Shown here one piece after another: positions 1-6,239 of a stretch of 34,513 nucleotides of DNA (its first letter is position 1; the number at the start of each line of letters is the position of its first letter). The notes beneath the pieces are model-generated. The model worked only from the letters and a program-made list of their open reading frames with translations, was not told the DNA's origin and ran no database searches. This DNA comes from Lachnospiraceae bacterium (GTDB taxonomy: Bacteria; Bacillota; Clostridia; Lachnospirales; Lachnospiraceae): assembly GCA_030524525.1 (NCBI GenBank), contig JAUNGI010000027.1, positions 1 to 34,513 of the forward strand. Direction: 5' to 3'. The position numbers and the translations under genes are program-made.

Positions 1-49
1 CAGAGGACTGAAAATCCTCGTGTCACTGGTTCGATTCCGGTTCTGGGCA
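1..49 (+). tRNA. tRNA-Phe(GAA), 3' part only
   Basis: The window opens inside a tRNA. The anticodon stem pairs bases 3-7 with 15-19 around a 7-nt loop whose anticodon (10-12) is GAA, so the tRNA decodes Phe. A T-arm with a TTCGATT loop and the 3' acceptor strand follow, ending at A49. The 5' half is outside the window. It is host DNA. Confidence 0.9.
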
Positions 50-72
50 TTTTTTCTTATCAAAAAAATTAT

Positions 73-145
73 GGAGCACTAGCTCAGTCGGTAGAGCACC
101 TGACTTTTAATCAGGTTGTCGCGGGTTCGAATCCCGCGTGCTTCA
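73..145 (+). tRNA. tRNA-Lys(UUU)
   Basis: This is a complete cloverleaf. The acceptor strand 73-79 pairs with 138-144 (one G-T pair), the discriminator is A145, and the anticodon loop 104-110 carries TTT (106-108). The T-loop is TTCGAAT. CCA is not encoded. It lies 23 nt after tRNA-Phe, so the two probably share a transcript. Its 3' end faces the prophage integrase, which makes it the likely attachment target; no second copy of its 3' end is visible in the window. Confidence 0.95.
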
Positions 146-161
146 ATGCAGTAAAATGTAT

Positions 162-200
162 GAAAATGCCCGGAAATAAAGGTTTTCCGGGCATTTTCTT
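162..200 (+). terminator. Rho-independent terminator after tRNA-Lys
   Basis: GAAAATGCCCGGAAA (162-176) pairs with TTTTCCGGGCATTTTC (183-198), giving a long stem with a short loop and T-rich flanks on both strands. It would end the tRNA transcript and may also stop leftward transcription from the prophage. Confidence 0.85.
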
Positions 201-233
201 GTATGTGGAATAGCTGGAAATAGGGCGAAATAA

Positions 234-276
234 AAGGAAGCTTTGGTCGTCAGTTGGTCGTCAAAGCTTCCTTTTT
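234..276. terminator. Bidirectional terminator after integrase, enclosing integrase arm repeats
   Basis: Bases 234-245 pair perfectly with 262-273 (12 bp). Five T follow on the plus strand (272-276) and A-rich sequence precedes the left arm, so the hairpin can work in both directions. It is the natural 3' end of the leftward integrase gene. Its loop and right arm contain two of the four TGGTCGTCA repeats. Confidence 0.75.
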
Positions 277-305
277 GCTTCCTTTGGTCGTCAAAATGGT
301 CGTCA
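244..305 (+). repeat. Four direct TGGTCGTCA repeats, probable integrase arm-type sites
   Basis: TGGTCGTCA occurs at 244-252, 255-263, 285-293 and 297-305. This gives two pairs with internal spacings of 11 and 12 bp, about one helical turn, and 30 bp between the pairs. They lie between tRNA-Lys and the integrase 3' end. Closely spaced short direct repeats in this position are typical arm-type binding sites for the N-terminal domain of tyrosine integrases. The binding role is inferred. Confidence 0.65.
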
Positions 306-308
306 GAC

Positions 309-1412
309 TTACAGGGCGGAGCTGAAGATATTGTTGAGCTTTTCCGCAGCGTTTTCGCGCCCTTCGTCTAGGTGTGCATACACTTCCATGATCAGCTTGG
401 TATCTGCGTGTCCCATCAGCTCCGCCGCCTTTTTGAGGGAGATATTAGAGTAATACAGGTTCGTCGCGTAATTGTGCCGGAAGGTGTATGCCGTAAGTCC
501 CTCGATGGGGTCGTCCGATACTTCGTTCAGTTTTCGGAGGATCCGTTCCCATGTTCGGCGGTAGGACGATTTGCTGATCGGCTTGCCGTTCTGCATCCGG
601 AACAGGAGTGCGTCGCCGTTCCAGATATCGGGCGTGATGTAGGGAAGCACGATTTTTTGATACACTTCTAAAGGAATTGGCACCGTTCTTTTTCCGCTTT
701 GAGACTTGGTACATTCTTCGATAATCGGCAGCCCGTCAAGATCAAATACGAGGACTCTGGACACGGTCAAAGTGTGTTCTTTTCTGTTAATGTCTCCGAT
801 CTTCAGCCCAAGAAGTTCTTCCCGCCGCAGTCCACAGGCATACAGCAGATTTATAAGACAGCGTTCCATACTGTCCAGATCGGCGCGACCAAGAGCCGCT
901 TTCTCGTGTGGATATAGGGCGCGTTTTTCCCGCTTCTCTCTTTTGGGGACAGTAAGATCAAAGGTAACGTCCTTTTGGATCAGCCCGTCATTATATGCCC
1001 TGCGAATGATCTGGCGCAGCGTCAGCCGGATGATCTCGCACGTCCGAGGACGGTCAGAGCGGGAATTGATGAGCTGCTGCAGCAAAGTGGAGCTGACGTC
1101 CTTTAGCGGACAGTCGCCGATTTCCGGAAGGATATGCGTATGCAGCACTCTTGCGTACATTGCTTTTGTATTCGTGCGCCGGTTGGATTTGTAGGTATCG
1201 AGCCACGCAAGCGCGTATTCGCCAAAGGTATGATTACTTGGTCTATAGCCGGTCATTTTGCTGAGCAGCAGCTCGGTTTTCTTGCGCTCCAGCTCGGCTA
1301 TGCTGTGCGCATAGATCGCCTTGCGGTTCCGGGAGCCGTCGGAATTCGTCCCGATCGTCACATAGGTGCTGTACCTTCCGTCGGCACGTTTTTTGTACTT
1401 TGCTTTTGGCAT
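309..1412 (-). CDS. int: Tyrosine-family site-specific integrase
   Basis: This 367-residue tyrosine recombinase catalyses prophage integration and, with a directionality factor, excision. An AP2-like arm-binding region (about residues 1-55) and a SAM-like core-binding domain (about 60-155) are followed by the catalytic domain. Catalytic residues visible are Arg196 (GLRREEL), a Lys in the KSQSGKR segment near 236-241, Arg312 in the YTFRHN box, His335 (LMGHAD) and Tyr345 (VYAHL). The start was chosen over an in-frame ATG 24 nt upstream because AAGGAGGA sits just ahead of this ATG. It points away from the repressor toward tRNA-Lys, the usual arrangement for tRNA-targeting prophages. A terminator immediately upstream separates it from repressor transcription, and I see no clear promoter of its own. 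Confidence 0.97.
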   Translation of the reverse strand: MPKAKYKKRADGRYSTYVTIGTNSDGSRNRKAIYAHSIAELERKKTELLLSKMTGYRPSNHTFGEYALAWLDTYKSNRRTNTKAMYARVLHTHILPEIGDCPLKDVSSTLLQQLINSRSDRPRTCEIIRLTLRQIIRRAYNDGLIQKDVTFDLTVPKREKREKRALYPHEKAALGRADLDSMERCLINLLYACGLRREELLGLKIGDINRKEHTLTVSRVLVFDLDGLPIIEECTKSQSGKRTVPIPLEVYQKIVLPYITPDIWNGDALLFRMQNGKPISKSSYRRTWERILRKLNEVSDDPIEGLTAYTFRHNYATNLYYSNISLKKAAELMGHADTKLIMEVYAHLDEGRENAAEKLNNIFSSAL

Positions 1413-1433
1413 AGTGTCCTCCTTGTAAATGGG

Positions 1434-1467
1434 CAAAAAAATGCCCGGTGCTTGCTATTTTACCGGG
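1434..1467 (-). terminator. Terminator for leftward repressor transcript
   Basis: Read on the minus strand, CCCGGT (1467-1462) pairs with ACCGGG (1449-1444) and is followed by a run of seven T (1441-1435). It would stop repressor transcription before the integrase, whose Shine-Dalgarno lies only about 10 bp further on. Confidence 0.6.
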
Positions 1468-1480
1468 AGAATGATATACT
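1452..1480 (+). promoter_or_regulatory. Rightward promoter in the int-repressor gap
   Basis: TTGCTA (1452-1457) and TATACT (1475-1480) are separated by exactly 17 bp. An 11-bp inverted repeat (1469-1479 with 1498-1508, one G-T pair) overlaps the -10 box and brackets the start point, as an operator would. The promoter points against both flanking genes. Confidence 0.5.
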
Positions 1481-1486
1481 ATGGTT

Positions 1487-1561
1487 TGTGGAGTGAAGTA
1501 TATCGTTCTACGGTATGGTTCCTTGCTCGCCTCGGTGTTGGCGCACCGGGGCGATTTTTTT
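1487..1561 (+). ncRNA. Predicted small RNA between int and repressor (about 75 nt)
   Basis: From the promoter at 1452-1480, transcription would start near 1487 and end at a strong terminator: CGCCTCGGTG (1528-1537) pairs with CACCGGGGCG (1544-1553), followed by seven T. No good reading frame with a ribosome site lies in it. It is transcribed opposite to int and the repressor and does not reach either coding region. Its function is unknown; an integration or lysogeny control RNA is possible. Confidence 0.4.
1528..1561 (+). terminator. Rightward Rho-independent terminator
   Basis: A 10-bp GC-rich stem (1528-1537/1544-1553, one T-G pair) with a 6-nt loop is followed by A and seven T (1555-1561). 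Only the plus strand has a T-tract, so it serves rightward transcription. Confidence 0.75.
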
Positions 1562-1565
1562 CTGA

Positions 1566-2192
1566 TTAGAATTTTCCGCGCAGCTCTACAACCTTTCCGA
1601 GAATTCGTACCGGCTTAGAAAGAATTTCCTCGTTGCTGAAGAACATGGGCGCATAGGAGGGGTTGTTGGAGATCAGCTCGATCCCGTCCCGGTATTTGCG
1701 CAGTCGTTTGCAAGTGGCGTCGTCGCCGTTGATGGTGGCGATCACGACTTCGCCGGTCTCGGCGTCGTCCTGCTGCCGGACAATTACGACGTCTCCGTTG
1801 TAAATGCGCGGCTCCATACTGTCACCGCGTATTTGCAGTCCAAAGAATGTTCCGGTTTTCGCTAAGTCTTCCGAAATCTCCTCCGTGTCAATGATCTCCT
1901 CTACAGCGTTGATAGGGATTCCGGCAGCGACACGTCCCAGCACGTTAATGGTAACGCCTTGTGTATGCGGGATCGATACGGGGATAACGTTATCGTTCCA
2001 ACCCATAAGGTAGGATGGGCTACAATCAAGAATACTAGCCATTTGAGCAATGACAGAGCGTTTTATATTTTCTACACGTCCGTTTTCATATTTTGCGATT
2101 GCGGACTTTTGTAAGCCAAGCCTACTAGCCAATTCTTCTTGGGTATAATTCATAGCAAGTCTGCGTTCCTTTATTCTTTCGGACATTCCCAT
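1566..2192 (-). CDS. CI/LexA-like phage repressor (HTH_XRE + S24 peptidase)
   Basis: This 208-residue repressor keeps the prophage silent. The N-terminal XRE helix-turn-helix (about residues 5-63, with TQEELASRLGLQKSAIAKYE) binds operators. The C-terminal S24 domain dimerises and self-cleaves during the RecA-dependent SOS response: the scissile Ala90-Gly91 is in GRVAAGIP, the nucleophile is Ser125 in GDSMEP, and the general base is Lys162 in CKRL. All three are intact, so the prophage should be SOS-inducible. The first of two close ATGs is preferred, with AAAGGAGA about 11 nt upstream. A -35/-10 pair drives it from 2256-2228, with an operator half-site over the start point, implying autoregulation. 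Confidence 0.95.
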   Translation of the reverse strand: MGMSERIKERRLAMNYTQEELASRLGLQKSAIAKYENGRVENIKRSVIAQMASILDCSPSYLMGWNDNVIPVSIPHTQGVTINVLGRVAAGIPINAVEEIIDTEEISEDLAKTGTFFGLQIRGDSMEPRIYNGDVVIVRQQDDAETGEVVIATINGDDATCKRLRKYRDGIELISNNPSYAPMFFSNEEILSKPVRILGKVVELRGKF

Positions 2193-2227
2193 AAAGGTTA
2201 ATTTCTCCTTTCGCTCTCAGTGTCTTA

Positions 2228-2256
2228 ATTTTACAACAGAAGGAACTGTATTGCAA
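2228..2256 (-). promoter_or_regulatory. Repressor promoter
   Basis: On the minus strand, TTGCAA (2256-2251) and TAAAAT (2233-2228) are 17 bp apart. The operator-like half-site GTGTCTTA (2220-2227) lies directly downstream, over the predicted start point, and a second half-site GTGTCC (2272-2277) lies upstream of the -35. Confidence 0.7.
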
Positions 2257-2296
2257 GAAAAATCGAAAAAAGTGTCCTAAAAATCCGCAAAAGCAA

Positions 2297-2325
2297 TTGA
2301 CAATAGGATAACGAAATGATATATT
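2297..2325 (+). promoter_or_regulatory. Early rightward promoter (PR-like)
   Basis: TTGACA (2297-2302) and TATATT (2320-2325) are separated by 17 bp, a near-consensus sigma-70 promoter. It is divergent from the repressor promoter and drives the Cro-like gene and the early operon. The palindromic operator starts 5 bp after the -10, so a bound repressor would cover the transcription start. Confidence 0.85.
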
Positions 2326-2329
2326 GAGG

Positions 2330-2346
2330 GTGTCTAAAAAAGACAC
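2330..2346. promoter_or_regulatory. Repressor operator O1
   Basis: GTGTCT-AAAAA-AGACAC is a perfect 6+5+6 palindrome directly after the -10 of the early promoter. The same half-sites with a different 5-bp spacer recur at 2575-2591, and flanking G and A bases are shared too. Repressor binding here would block early transcription. Confidence 0.75.
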
Positions 2347-2364
2347 AAAGAAAGGAGGATACTA

Positions 2365-2583
2365 ATGAACAAGCGGTTATTGGAGGCTGTAATGCGTGAG
2401 CACGGAGACACAGGAACGGTTTTATCTGAGTATCTCGGAATTGCAAGGAGCACTTTTTCAGCAAAAATCAACGAAACAAATGGAGCGGAGTTCACGCAAA
2501 GTGAAATTGCTAAAATTAAGGAACGATATACATTAACTGCAGAAAAAGTAGATAATATTTTTTTTGGAAAGAAGGTGTCTTAA
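2365..2583 (+). CDS. Cro-like small HTH regulator
   Basis: This 72-residue protein is the first gene of the rightward early operon, where Cro-type regulators are encoded. A helix-turn-helix is visible at about residues 10-40 (LSEYLGIARSTFSAKI), followed by a segment resembling small phage XRE/DUF739-type proteins that ends with an IFF motif. AAAGGAGGA lies 6-7 nt before the ATG. By position it would oppose the CI-like repressor at the shared operators. Its stop codon lies inside the second operator palindrome. The Cro role is inferred from position and fold. Confidence 0.8.
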   Translation: MNKRLLEAVMREHGDTGTVLSEYLGIARSTFSAKINETNGAEFTQSEIAKIKERYTLTAEKVDNIFFGKKVS

Positions 2584-2591
2584 ACAGACAC
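2575..2591. promoter_or_regulatory. Repressor operator O2, overlapping a stop codon
   Basis: GTGTCT-TAAAC-AGACAC is a second perfect 6+5+6 palindrome with the same half-sites as O1, 245 bp downstream. The TAA in the spacer (2581-2583) is the stop codon of the Cro-like gene. A site here could let the repressor loop DNA or act as a roadblock. Confidence 0.7.
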
Positions 2592-2620
2592 AAGAAACGT
2601 ATTGGAGGAACGTAACGATA

Positions 2621-2851
2621 ATGAAATTATCAAAGCCGATCATGAGTATTACACAGATCGTAAAGGAAACCGGTATGGCGAAAGAGGTGGTCATGGAAAT
2701 GGTGAACCAGCCGGATCAGGACTTTGCATGGAAAACGAGCGGCGGAGGGAAGTGGTTAATTGACACTGAACGATTCGTCCGTTGCATTGAACAGGAACGG
2801 GTAGATCAGCGTCGGCGCAGAATGTTGCAGGCTGGCATGTTGTTGCGATAA
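2621..2851 (+). CDS. Small DNA-binding-like early protein
   Basis: This 76-residue protein contains a predicted winged-helix/excisionase-like segment (ITQIVKETGMAKEVVMEMV), a Trp-containing middle (FAWKTSGGGKWLIDTERF) that looks like the wing or recognition part of MerR/Xis-like domains, and a basic tail (DQRRRRM). The internal ATG at 2621 is preferred because GGAGG lies upstream of it (spacing about 12) and similarity to HTH proteins starts there. In the early operon it may be a directionality factor or a secondary regulator; the family could not be fixed by eye. Confidence 0.65.
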   Translation: MKLSKPIMSITQIVKETGMAKEVVMEMVNQPDQDFAWKTSGGGKWLIDTERFVRCIEQERVDQRRRRMLQAGMLLR

Positions 2852-2861
2852 GGAGGTAAAA

Positions 2862-3053
2862 ATGCAGGAAACAAAGCTGGACAAGCTCTTCGGCGCACTT
2901 TTTCTGGTCGGCGTGCATTGTGAAGTCGATACACTGATCTTCGCGTTGACCGGGCTTGCCGAGGAGCTGGCCAGTTACACAGCCGCCGTGGGCGCGTTGT
3001 GTATGTTGGCAGGGATTTTTTACGCAAATCGGGAGGTGCGAGATGGCTTATAA
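2862..3053 (+). CDS. Small hydrophobic hypothetical protein
   Basis: This 63-residue protein has a strong ribosome site (AAGGAGG, then 5-6 nt to the ATG). A charged N-terminus (QETKLDK) is followed by an alternating hydrophobic stretch and a clearer hydrophobic helix near residues 38-55 (YTAAVGALCMLAGIFYA), so it may be membrane-associated. It overlaps the next gene by 11 nt, which implies translational coupling. I do not recognise a family. Confidence 0.6.
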   Translation: MQETKLDKLFGALFLVGVHCEVDTLIFALTGLAEELASYTAAVGALCMLAGIFYANREVRDGL

Positions 3054-4308
3054 GCAGTTAACGTTTTTCGATGAAGAGGATCAGGTAGGGGTCGAAGAGG
3101 ACGCGCCGCTCATCGTACAGAACGCATGGAAAAAGGCAAAACGAGACATGCGGAGAAACTTTCAGGCGTTACAGGACTTGTCATATGAAGAAAAAATCAA
3201 ACGCCAAACAAGGATAGCCTATGAGTTTTATGAGGAGATGCAAAAGCGTGGTCACGGCTGCCATGTATCTGTTGGTGGACTGGACAGCATCACATTGTTT
3301 GTCTGGTTAAAAAGCATTGGGATTGAAATCCCTGCAATCTCGGTATCGGGAGTGGAGGATAAGGGCAATCAGAGGGTACATAAGGCGTTAGGGATTACCT
3401 GTGTAAAGTCTTACAAGTCGAAGGTCAGGGTGTTAAACGAATGCGGATTTCCGGTGATCAGCAAGCGGATTGCCGGAAAGATCGCATTGCTACAGAATCC
3501 GACGGAAAACAACAAAACGGTGCGCCATGCGATTATTACTGGAGAATGCGGTGAGCAAGGACACTTTGCCAAGAATAGCCGAATGAAACTACCGAAAAAG
3601 TGGCTCCAGTTGTTCGGCGGCTATGAGAACGAAAACGAGGGCGTGAATTATCAGATCCCCGATTTCCGTGTGTCGAATGAGTGCTGCTACTGGCTGAAAG
3701 AAAAGCCGTGTGACGATTGGGCAAAAGAGCATAACAGTTTTCCGTATCTTGGGCTGATGGCATCTGAGGGAGGACAGAGGGAAGAAGCGCTTGTAGAACA
3801 TGGATGCAATTATTACGGCGCCACCGTAACGCGCAGTGCGCCTTTTGCTATCTTCATGCGGGATGATATCTTGCGTCTTGCACTAGAGATGGACACTTGG
3901 TACCGCAACCATGTAGACATCTTCGCAGCATTGTATTATCAACAGCCGTACAGCAGGGACAAGCAGGGCAAACGCATTCCTTACGAACCGGTGGAAAGTA
4001 TTATTCCGGCGGCGTATGGAGAAATCAAACAGTATGAAAATGGTAGCTATTACACTACGCGGCTGCAGCGAACGGGATGCACTATGTGCGGATTCGGGAT
4101 TCACTTGGAAGAGCGTCCGCACCGATTTGATCGATTGCGGGAGTCAAATCCGCAAGAATGGGATTTCTGGATGCGAAGATGCTGTACCGATAAAGCAAGC
4201 GGAGAGAAATATGGTTGGGGAAGAGTGCTGGATTATATTGGTGTTGGCTGGAAGGATGTACCTAACCAACAAATGGAATTACAGTTTGAAAAGGAGAACG
4301 AATTATGA
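3043..4308 (+). CDS. PAPS reductase/ATP-pyrophosphatase-like (PP-loop) phage protein
   Basis: This 421-residue protein belongs to the adenosine-nucleotide alpha-hydrolase superfamily that includes PAPS reductases, DndC and IbrA. The PP-loop lies at residues 75-82 (SVGGLDSI). Its first position departs from the usual SGGxDS, with Val where Ser is expected and Ser one place earlier. The later GLMASEGGQRE (237-247) matches the GIRAxES..R element of the family. A C-x-x-C (Cys346, Cys349 in TGCTMCGFG) could hold a metal or Fe-S centre. Such genes are common in early regions of Firmicutes phages, sometimes tied to DNA modification or exclusion; the substrate is unknown. GGGAGG lies 6 nt before the chosen ATG. 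The gene overlaps the next by ATGA. Confidence 0.8.
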   Translation: MAYKQLTFFDEEDQVGVEEDAPLIVQNAWKKAKRDMRRNFQALQDLSYEEKIKRQTRIAYEFYEEMQKRGHGCHVSVGGLDSITLFVWLKSIGIEIPAISVSGVEDKGNQRVHKALGITCVKSYKSKVRVLNECGFPVISKRIAGKIALLQNPTENNKTVRHAIITGECGEQGHFAKNSRMKLPKKWLQLFGGYENENEGVNYQIPDFRVSNECCYWLKEKPCDDWAKEHNSFPYLGLMASEGGQREEALVEHGCNYYGATVTRSAPFAIFMRDDILRLALEMDTWYRNHVDIFAALYYQQPYSRDKQGKRIPYEPVESIIPAAYGEIKQYENGSYYTTRLQRTGCTMCGFGIHLEERPHRFDRLRESNPQEWDFWMRRCCTDKASGEKYGWGRVLDYIGVGWKDVPNQQMELQFEKENEL

Positions 4309-4445
4309 CAGAACAGGACGCTGCCCATGCCCTGAATACCAAAATGGCGCGGGAGCTGGGGGTCATCTCGGCGGCGGAATTTATGGACCTGAATAGCATG
4401 TTGGTGCGGAACGGCTTGAATAATCCGGCTGCAAAGCTGGAGTAA
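4305..4445 (+). CDS. Small hypothetical protein (46 aa)
   Basis: This short gene starts in the ATGA overlap with the PP-loop gene, with AAGGAG upstream. The product (MTEQDAAHALNTKMARELG...) is predicted to be largely helical, with no Cys or membrane segment. The coupling and conserved-looking frame support translation. The family is not recognised. It is followed by a ribosome site for the zinc-ribbon gene. Confidence 0.55.
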   Translation: MTEQDAAHALNTKMARELGVISAAEFMDLNSMLVRNGLNNPAAKLE

Positions 4446-4459
4446 CAGGAGGAATGAGA

Positions 4460-4669
4460 ATGGACAAGCACGAGTATATACAGGACAGCCGCCGGATCTG
4501 CGGCTGCTGCGGAGCCTTGGTCGAGCGCAGCGAGATGCGCTACACCAAGGATTGCCACGGAATTACCTATCGCTTGGTGTGCGCGGCATGTTACCCGCGG
4601 CTGATGGCAAAGGGGTACGACGGTAGGTATTACGACACGATAGATGAGCGAATTGATGAGGAGTATTAG
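4460..4669 (+). CDS. Small zinc-ribbon protein
   Basis: This 69-residue protein has paired cysteines CGCC (14-17) and CAAC (41-44), plus Cys32. That pattern fits a zinc ribbon or treble-clef fold, with an acidic tail (DERIDEEY). The second of two near ATGs is chosen because AGGAGG sits 7 nt upstream of it and only 1 nt before the first. It may bind nucleic acid or a host protein; no specific function can be assigned. Confidence 0.65.
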   Translation: MDKHEYIQDSRRICGCCGALVERSEMRYTKDCHGITYRLVCAACYPRLMAKGYDGRYYDTIDERIDEEY

Positions 4670-4684
4670 GTCGGGAGGAGAGAA

Positions 4685-4855
4685 ATGAAATACTACCATA
4701 CTTGCCCCGATTGTGGGGCAAACCTTGATCCGGGAGAACCATGTGACTGTCAGGTGGAAGGAGGTGTTAGCGAATGGGAAGAACCAGAAAAGAAATCAAT
4801 GCTGAGATCGCCAAAGTTGAGAAAGCGAGACTTACGGCAATTAAAAAGCAGATAA
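4685..4855 (+). CDS. Small zinc-finger-like protein (56 aa)
   Basis: GGGAGGAG precedes the ATG. The N-terminus carries a C-P-D-C-G knuckle (Cys7, Cys10) and a second C-D-C pair (Cys20, Cys22) in LDPGEPCDC, a pattern common in short Firmicutes phage proteins. The C-terminal half is basic. The last 82 nt overlap the next gene in another frame, so two proteins are read from the same bases there. Confidence 0.6.
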   Translation: MKYYHTCPDCGANLDPGEPCDCQVEGGVSEWEEPEKKSMLRSPKLRKRDLRQLKSR

Positions 4856-4941
4856 GATGCGACAAGCGTCTTATGGAGTTGAGTAGAGAGCTGCCTGAAG
4901 TAATGGCAGATTGTATGCAGGAGGAGGAAGAGGAATGGTAA
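4774..4941 (+). CDS. Small basic/acidic helical protein (55 aa)
   Basis: The ribosome site AAGGAGGTG lies about 9 nt ahead of the ATG, inside the preceding gene. The product (MGRTRKEINAEIAKVEKAR...) is strongly charged and probably one or two helices, with a poly-Glu C-terminus. It ends overlapping the start of the ATPase gene, making a chain of overlapping starts and stops typical of a tightly coupled operon. The function is unknown. Confidence 0.5.
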   Translation: MGRTRKEINAEIAKVEKARLTAIKKQIRCDKRLMELSRELPEVMADCMQEEEEEW

Positions 4942-6239
4942 CAATCAACAAGTTGGAGCTTGAAAATGTCAAGCGGATCAAGACCTTTAAGATGCAGCCA
5001 TCCGCTAAGGGCTTGACTGTTATCGGCGGCAACAATGCACAGGGCAAGACCAGCGTACTGGATGCGATTGCATGGGCATTAGGCGGGGAGCGATATCGGC
5101 CAAGCGATCCCCAGCGGACGGGAAGTACGATACCGCCAATGCTTAAGATTGTACTCAGTAATGGGCTGATTGTGGAGCGCAAGGGAAAAAACAGCAGCCT
5201 GACGGTTACGGATCCGACCGGTCAAAAAGCCGGGCAACGTATCCTTGATGAGTTTGTAGAGGCACTGGCGTTGGATTTGCCCAAGTTTATGCACGCATCC
5301 AGTAAGGAAAAAGCCAATACTCTGTTGCAGATCATTGGAGTAGGCGCAGAGCTGGCAGAATTGGAGTGTCAGGAAAAAGAACAGTATAACGAGCGCTTAA
5401 CGATCGGACGAATCGCTGATCAGAAAGCAAAGTACGCAAAGGAACAGCAATACTTTCCGGAGGTACCCAACGAACTGGTATCTCCTTCGGAGTTGTTGAA
5501 GCAGCAGCAGGAGATCCTTATAAGAAACGGGGAAAACCAGCGGCAGCGAAACCGCCTGCACGAGATCACGCGGAATAAGGAGCAGGCTTTGGAGCGTTTG
5601 CAGCAACTTGATGCGCAGATCGAGGCGTTGAGTGCACAAAAAAGGGGTCAAGCGGAAACGTATAAACAGCTTGTCCGAGAGGAAGAAACTGCAATGAAAA
5701 GCGTTGCGCAGTTACAGGACGAGTCTACAGCGGAGTTAGAGGCAAGCATCGCACACATTGAGGAGATCAATCGCAAGGTCCGCATCAACATGGATAAGGA
5801 CAAGGCGGAGGAAGATGCACGTGAGTATGCGCGCCAATATGACGAGCTGACGGTGATGCTGGCGGAAACCCGAAAGGCAAAGGCAGCATTGCTCTCTGAG
5901 GCGGGGCTGCCGCTTCCGGGATTGTCGATCCTCGACGGGGAGTTGATCTATAACGGGCAGCGATGGGACAACATGAGCGGCGCAGAGCAGTTGATTGTAT
6001 CGACCGCGATTGTTCGAAAATTGAAACCGGAATGCGGTTTTGTGCTGTTGGATAAGCTGGAGCAGATGGATCTGGAGACGCTCCGAAGCTTCGGCGATTG
6101 GTTGGAACAGGAGGGCTTGCAAGCAATCGCCACACGAGTAAGCACTGGCGATGAGTGCAGTATTATCATCGAGGACGGCTATGCGGTATCGCCGGAGGCA
6201 AGTGCCCCGGCAAAAACATGGAAGGAAGGGACATTTTGA
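4935..6239 (+). CDS. SbcC/Rad50-like ATP-binding protein
   Basis: This 434-residue ABC-type ATPase has the architecture of a short Rad50/SbcC. The Walker A is GGNNAQGKTS (31-40), a coiled-coil middle rich in Gln/Glu/Leu spans about 130-325, the ABC signature is MSGAEQ (347-352), and a Walker-B-like strand is GFVLLDKLEQMD (368-379). The usual LDE is LDK here, so the catalytic Glu may be the one two residues on. The start was chosen at the ATG after GGAGGAAGAG; it overlaps the upstream stop. It leads the recombination module with the Sak4-like ATPase and DUF669 protein, and probably acts in phage DNA end processing or recombination, as inferred from neighbours. Confidence 0.85.
   Translation: MVTINKLELENVKRIKTFKMQPSAKGLTVIGGNNAQGKTSVLDAIAWALGGERYRPSDPQRTGSTIPPMLKIVLSNGLIVERKGKNSSLTVTDPTGQKAGQRILDEFVEALALDLPKFMHASSKEKANTLLQIIGVGAELAELECQEKEQYNERLTIGRIADQKAKYAKEQQYFPEVPNELVSPSELLKQQQEILIRNGENQRQRNRLHEITRNKEQALERLQQLDAQIEALSAQKRGQAETYKQLVREEETAMKSVAQLQDESTAELEASIAHIEEINRKVRINMDKDKAEEDAREYARQYDELTVMLAETRKAKAALLSEAGLPLPGLSILDGELIYNGQRWDNMSGAEQLIVSTAIVRKLKPECGFVLLDKLEQMDLETLRSFGDWLEQEGLQAIATRVSTGDECSIIIEDGYAVSPEASAPAKTWKEGTF

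Noticed and set aside
244-305. Small CRISPR-like array from the TGGTCGTCA repeats
   Set aside because: Repeats are only 9 bp with irregular spacers of 2-21 bp and no cas genes. The position beside integrase fits arm sites.
1414-1419. GTGTCC next to the integrase start as a repressor half-site
   Set aside because: It is part of the reverse complement of the integrase ribosome site, has no inverted partner, and a six-base match is expected by chance.
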